Translations under genes and position numbers: made by a program | Assembly: GCF_001750165.1 (NCBI RefSeq) | Contig: NZ_CP015411.1 | Location: forward strand, 3,882,501-3,946,500 | Reading direction: 5' to 3' | DNA: 64,000 nt | Origin: Pseudoalteromonas luteoviolacea | Lineage (GTDB): Bacteria; Pseudomonadota; Gammaproteobacteria; Enterobacterales; Alteromonadaceae | Notes under the pieces: model-generated | What the model was told of the DNA's origin: nothing | The model's database searches: none | Seen by the model: the letters and a program-made list of their open reading frames with translations, nothing else | Shown: positions 60,028-64,000 of the stretch, in pieces | How the letters are laid out: every line of letters begins with the position of its first letter | Numbering within the stretch: the stretch's first letter is position 1

Positions 60028-62184
60028 TCAATGTTGTCGCTTCGCTTCAAACACGCCTTCGGTTTGCAGCAATTTAGTTAGCAATCGGTTCGTCGCAGAT
60101 AAATCGCCCACTTCAATTTTCATAGTAAAAATCGCAACCCCTTTTTCATGCTGTGTTTGAACATTCATATTAAGCACATTGACTTTTTCATTCGCTAAAA
60201 TGGCACTGATATCACGAATAAGACCCTGTCTGTCATTAGCTTCTATGCGGATGGTTATCTCATAAAATGATTGCACATCTTCAGACCAACTAACGGCTAT
60301 CTCACGCTCAGGGTGCTGCTGTGTAATATGTGCAAAAGAATCACAATCAGCACGATGTACCGCGATCCCTCGGCCTTGCGTAATGTAGCCTACGATCTCA
60401 TCACCCGGTACAGGCTGACAACATTTAGCAACATGACTCAGCAAGCTGCCCACGCCTTCAACCACAATCCCGTTTTTATCGCCTTTGTGTTTTTTGCGTG
60501 TACTGAGCTTTAACTTAGGCTCAGCCTCAGGCTTATCTTGTATAAAGTTTAAGAATTGATTGATACGCACATCGCCCGCACCAATTGCCACCATCAAGTC
60601 ATCTAATTCTTTAAAATTAAAGCGCTCAATGGCTGGTTCTAATTCTTTGTAACTGATATCCAGCTTTTGTAAGTGACTATCAAGAATTTCTTTACCCGCT
60701 TGCAGATTTTTATCTCTGTCTTGCTGCTTAAACCAGTGGTGAATTTTGCTGCGCGCCCGCGAAGAGTATATGTAACCCAAAGACGGGTTGAGCCAATCAC
60801 GACTCGGTGATGGGTTCTTCTGCGTTAAAATTTCTATTTGATCGCCTGTCGACAGCTTGTACGTAAATGGGACAATTTTGCCAAAGACCTTAGCACCAAT
60901 GCAACGATGTCCGACATTTGAGTGAATATAATATGCAAAGTCCAGCGGTGTTGAGCCCAGTGGCAAATCAAAAATATCTCCACGTGGCGTAAACACATAC
61001 ACGCGGTCTTCCACGACTTGGTTTTTGAGTTCCTCGGCAAACTCACTACCATCAACCACTTCTTCTTGCCATTGCAGTAGTTTTCTCAGCCAACTAATTT
61101 TTTGCTCATAACCCGAGCCGCGTCCAGGCAACGCACCTTCTTTATACATCCAGTGTGCTGCGACTCCCATCTCAGCATCTTTATGCATATCATGAGTACG
61201 GATCTGGATTTCGACTGTCTTGCCTTCGGGCCCAAATACAACAGTATGGATAGACTGATAGCCATTGGGTTTAGGCGTTGCGACATAATCATCGAACTCT
61301 TTATTCAAATGGCGCCAGTTGGTATGCACAATACCGAGTGCCGCGTAACAATCTTGCAATTGGTCAACCACAATACGCATAGCTCGGATATCAAATAACT
61401 GCTCAAACTCATAATTTTTTTGCGACATCTTTTTATAAATACTAAAGATGTGTTTTGGGCGACCATACACCTCAGCTTTTACATTAGCATCAGCCAACTT
61501 TTGCTGCACAGCTGAGACCATGTCGCTCATGTACGCTTCTCTTGCAAGGCGTTTATCAGCAAGCTTTTTGGCAATGGTTTTATAGCTATCTGGGTGCAGA
61601 TAACGAAACGAGAGATCTTCAAGCTCCCATTTTAATTGCCCAATCCCCAAACGATTAGCAAGCGGGGCAAAAATATTAGCCGTTGTCTTTGCAGCAACCA
61701 CACGCTCTTCTTCAGAGGCATCTTTCACACTTCTGAGGTAGCAAATTTGCTCCGCAAGCTTAATAACCACGGCGCGTACATCTTCTACCATCGCCAATAG
61801 CATACGACGAATTTTATCAATTTGGACATTGCCCTTGCTCTGATGAGCTAAGGTACTGATTGACGCCATTTGCTCAACGCCCTTGAGCAACAGGGCGATG
61901 TTTTCACCAAGCGCTTTTTCAACCGCTTCAATATCAAGTTGCTGCGCAATAAAATAAGGGGTTAAAAATGCCCCCGCGAGGGATTCTGAGTCAAAATTCA
62001 GCTCAGCCAAGATCTCAACCATCTCGATGGCTTTTTCTAACAGATCTTCATTGGTTTCTGCGGGGCACAAAGCGTATGCCTCACTGAGTCGATCGGTTTT
62101 ATCCTCTGACAACTTTAATAACGCTAATCTCGCGTCAAAATCTGCTGGCAAAGTGGTATGGTGAGATTGGCGAGTCGCTACCAT
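60028..62184 (-). CDS. relA: (p)ppGpp synthetase RelA
   Basis: 718 aa. Ribosome-associated synthetase activated by uncharged tRNA. Order of parts: a degenerate HD region in which the hydrolase His-Asp is absent (SLAGAFLTPYF), the synthetase domain with RPKHIFSIYKKM, TGS domain with YVFTPRGDIFDLP, zinc-finger/helical part with KCCQPVPGDEI, and a C-terminal ACT domain. It is preceded by rlmD and followed by mazG. Confidence 0.96.
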   Translation of the reverse strand: MVATRQSHHTTLPADFDARLALLKLSEDKTDRLSEAYALCPAETNEDLLEKAIEMVEILAELNFDSESLAGAFLTPYFIAQQLDIEAVEKALGENIALLLKGVEQMASISTLAHQSKGNVQIDKIRRMLLAMVEDVRAVVIKLAEQICYLRSVKDASEEERVVAAKTTANIFAPLANRLGIGQLKWELEDLSFRYLHPDSYKTIAKKLADKRLAREAYMSDMVSAVQQKLADANVKAEVYGRPKHIFSIYKKMSQKNYEFEQLFDIRAMRIVVDQLQDCYAALGIVHTNWRHLNKEFDDYVATPKPNGYQSIHTVVFGPEGKTVEIQIRTHDMHKDAEMGVAAHWMYKEGALPGRGSGYEQKISWLRKLLQWQEEVVDGSEFAEELKNQVVEDRVYVFTPRGDIFDLPLGSTPLDFAYYIHSNVGHRCIGAKVFGKIVPFTYKLSTGDQIEILTQKNPSPSRDWLNPSLGYIYSSRARSKIHHWFKQQDRDKNLQAGKEILDSHLQKLDISYKELEPAIERFNFKELDDLMVAIGAGDVRINQFLNFIQDKPEAEPKLKLSTRKKHKGDKNGIVVEGVGSLLSHVAKCCQPVPGDEIVGYITQGRGIAVHRADCDSFAHITQQHPEREIAVSWSEDVQSFYEITIRIEANDRQGLIRDISAILANEKVNVLNMNVQTQHEKGVAIFTMKIEVGDLSATNRLLTKLLQTEGVFEAKRQH

Positions 62185-62190
62185 TATTGA

Positions 62191-63504
62191 CTACCTCCTT
62201 TGGAACAACGCCATTGTTTCAATATGTCCGGTGTGTGGGAACATATCCATCAGTGCAACCTTGCTTACAGTAAATCCAGCCTGCAAAATTAACGCGCTAT
62301 CTCGAGCCAAAGTAACGGGATCGCATGACACATAGAGCACTTGATTAAATTGCCCCAATGGCAATTGCTTTAAAACGTCGTATGCGCCTGTGCGAGAAGG
62401 GTCTAATACCAAAGTGTCTAGCTCTTGACTAAACCACTGTGCAGAAGCCATTTCTTGCGTCAAATCAAACTGGAAAAACTGTGCATTGTCGATTTCGTTA
62501 GTGTGCGCATTTTGCGTCGCCATTGCAACCGAAGAAGCCACTCCCTCGACACCAATTACTTGCTTAGCTTGTTTTGCGAACAATAATGAAAAATTACCAA
62601 TGCCACAAAACAGATCAAGGACCTTTTCCTGCCCTGTTAACTCAAGCCAACTCAAAGCTTGATCTAACATGGCTGAGTTAACTGCAGCATTCACTTGAAT
62701 AAAGTTATTCAGCCTAAACTGAAACTCAGTACCATTAACTTGATATTCAGGTAACACGGAATAATATGGATCCGCATTACCATCATCCCAAACAGTTCGC
62801 CACCCTCGTTGCTCAAACTGAGTATGTACACCTTGTTTAATTGTATCGTCAATCGCTTTGGTATGACGCAAAAGAATGTACGGGGCGTTATCAGCTTCAC
62901 ATAATTGAATATGGCTAACACTTCTTAGCTGTGAATCACTATTTAATATCTCTCTGAGATCAACAAAAACCGATTGATACACTTGAGTCAATACGCCACA
63001 ATCAACTACATCGACCAATTTCTTTGATTTTGCAGCTCGAAAGCCAAGCTTGAGTACTTTCTCTTTTTTATCAAAATAGGTCGCAATGCGAGCAGCTCGA
63101 CGATAATGCCTCCCGTCACTTTCAATTGGGCTGGCCCATGGCAGTGCATCAGTACCTGAGAACTTAGAAAACAACTTTTCCACCGCTAATTGCTTATGCC
63201 CAAGCTGCGCTGGTTTGTCTAAATGTTGCAATGAACAGCCGCCACATTGCTGATAATGAGGGCAAAATGCATCAACGCGCTGCTCACTTGCCGTGATCAC
63301 TTTATCAACCGTCCCCTCAAAAAGTTTCGCTTTTTGTTGAGATACCCTGACTTTGACTCGCTCACCAGGTAAAGCGCCTTCAATAAAGCCAACTTTACCT
63401 TTGTATTTTGCTACACCTCGCCCTTGATGATCGAGTGAGTCAATACCCACTTCCATCACCTCACCTTTACCAGATGTTTTTTTAGCACGGAAAATTTGTG
63501 CCAT
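62191..63504 (-). CDS. rlmD: 23S rRNA (uracil-1939-C5)-methyltransferase RlmD
   Basis: 437 aa from the ATG at 63504, which has AAGGGG nearby; a start 18 nt upstream is possible. An N-terminal TRAM domain (EVGIDSLDHQGRGVAKYKGKVGF), the iron-sulfur cluster cysteines CPHYQQCGGC, SAM-binding LDLFCGIGNFSL, and catalytic Cys in YVSCDPVTLARD. The rlmD-relA order and divergent barA are standard. Confidence 0.95.
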   Translation of the reverse strand: MAQIFRAKKTSGKGEVMEVGIDSLDHQGRGVAKYKGKVGFIEGALPGERVKVRVSQQKAKLFEGTVDKVITASEQRVDAFCPHYQQCGGCSLQHLDKPAQLGHKQLAVEKLFSKFSGTDALPWASPIESDGRHYRRAARIATYFDKKEKVLKLGFRAAKSKKLVDVVDCGVLTQVYQSVFVDLREILNSDSQLRSVSHIQLCEADNAPYILLRHTKAIDDTIKQGVHTQFEQRGWRTVWDDGNADPYYSVLPEYQVNGTEFQFRLNNFIQVNAAVNSAMLDQALSWLELTGQEKVLDLFCGIGNFSLLFAKQAKQVIGVEGVASSVAMATQNAHTNEIDNAQFFQFDLTQEMASAQWFSQELDTLVLDPSRTGAYDVLKQLPLGQFNQVLYVSCDPVTLARDSALILQAGFTVSKVALMDMFPHTGHIETMALFQRR

Positions 63505-63586
63505 GTACCGCCCCTTATACATTGCTAAACACCTATGAACTCGCTACTCTAGAGTTCATAATTATCAAAGTTTTATATCGCTCAAT

Positions 63587-64000
63587 ATGTCTAAATTAAG
63601 CTTACGCGATAGCGTTTTATTGCTTACCCTGATCCCGACGGTGTTAATCGGTTTAATACTTGGGGGCTATTTTACTATAAATCGCTACGTAGAGCTTGAA
63701 CAAATCCTCAAACAGCAAGGCACCAGTATTGCTAACTCACTGGCCATGACTGTTGAGCAACCTCTCGATTCTAAAGATAAAGCCAAACTACATAGCATTA
63801 TTACCAAAGCCCATAATCAACATGCCGCTTTGGTCAACAGTATTGCAGTTTTTGATTTGCATAATCAGCTCATCATGACGAGTAATTACCATAGTGAATT
63901 TAACGATTTACATTACCGCGGAAACGTAGCTGCGTTGCATGCTACTGAAGCGCAGAAGCTGCGCAATAACTATATTATATTCGCACCTGTTAAACATTAT
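63587..64000 (+). CDS. barA: Sensor histidine kinase BarA, N-terminal part (runs off right edge)
   Basis: 138 codons are visible. Landmarks: SKLSLRDSVLLLTLIPTVL, a membrane segment (residues 9-27), then the periplasmic sensory domain with INRYVELEQILKQQGTSIANSLA. BarA with UvrY/SirA controls carbon-storage RNAs. The rest of the gene, including HAMP, kinase, receiver and Hpt domains, lies beyond the window. Confidence 0.85.
   Translation, partial: MSKLSLRDSVLLLTLIPTVLIGLILGGYFTINRYVELEQILKQQGTSIANSLAMTVEQPLDSKDKAKLHSIITKAHNQHAALVNSIAVFDLHNQLIMTSNYHSEFNDLHYRGNVAALHATEAQKLRNNYIIFAPVKHY

Overview
The window looks like a Pseudoalteromonas-type marine gammaproteobacterium. Its host genes are a standard gammaproteobacterial set: barA | rlmD-relA-mazG-pyrG-eno, mutH | rppH-ptsP, lgt, thyA, ettA and a polar-flagellum cluster with FlgT/FlgO/FlgP. 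No genome name can be proven from the sequence alone.

Region 1 (1-about 24100) is one leftward contractile-tail locus of prophage or tailocin type. Transcription starts with an HTH regulator, a possible antiterminator, a T4-type lysozyme, a 3TM holin and a small holin accessory. Four consecutive cassettes follow. Each begins with a gpJ-like baseplate wedge protein and a gpI-like tail protein, and the three complete ones carry their own adapter, fibre and small chaperone-like genes. J genes start at 21975, 15478, 10832 and 1932. Several fibre/chaperone pairs are separated by intrinsic terminators. Between the third and fourth cassettes lies a non-coding array of five exact 192-bp units plus a partial sixth. 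No capsid, portal, terminase, sheath, tube or tape-measure gene is visible, and the locus runs off the left edge.

Region 2 (24298-36300) is host DNA. It holds ettA, a PilZ gene, a yjfL-yjfM-yjfC-like operon, and then flagellar and chemotaxis genes: cheV-cheR, flgA-flgM-flgN, flgP | flgT, tRNA-Arg(CCU) and three tandem FlgO-domain lipoproteins. Sigma-54-like sites precede flgA, flgP, flgT and the flgO row. Region 3 (36380-42003) is a chaperone-usher operon with two DUF4402-type subunits, a PapD-like chaperone and an usher with a SPOR-like C-terminus. A separate SPOR-like lipoprotein gene lies upstream.

Region 4 (42198-50132) holds thyA and then a 1-kb stretch with two tiny genes, too short for routine gene calling, for peptides with a VAGG double-glycine leader. 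The stretch also holds a decayed fragment of a cusA-like pump gene. A copper/silver efflux set follows: cusA, a cusB with two fused CusF-like domains, a DUF411 gene and a His/Met-rich CopL-like gene, with no cusC nearby. Region 5 (50235-64000) is conserved core: lgt, ptsP, rppH, a stretch rich in DnaA-box-like sites, mutH, a small secreted protein, eno, pyrG, mazG, relA, rlmD and the start of barA.

The strongest candidate for an undescribed system is the four-fold J-I cassette tail locus with its terminator-separated fibre modules and 192-bp repeat array. The VAGG peptide genes come second.
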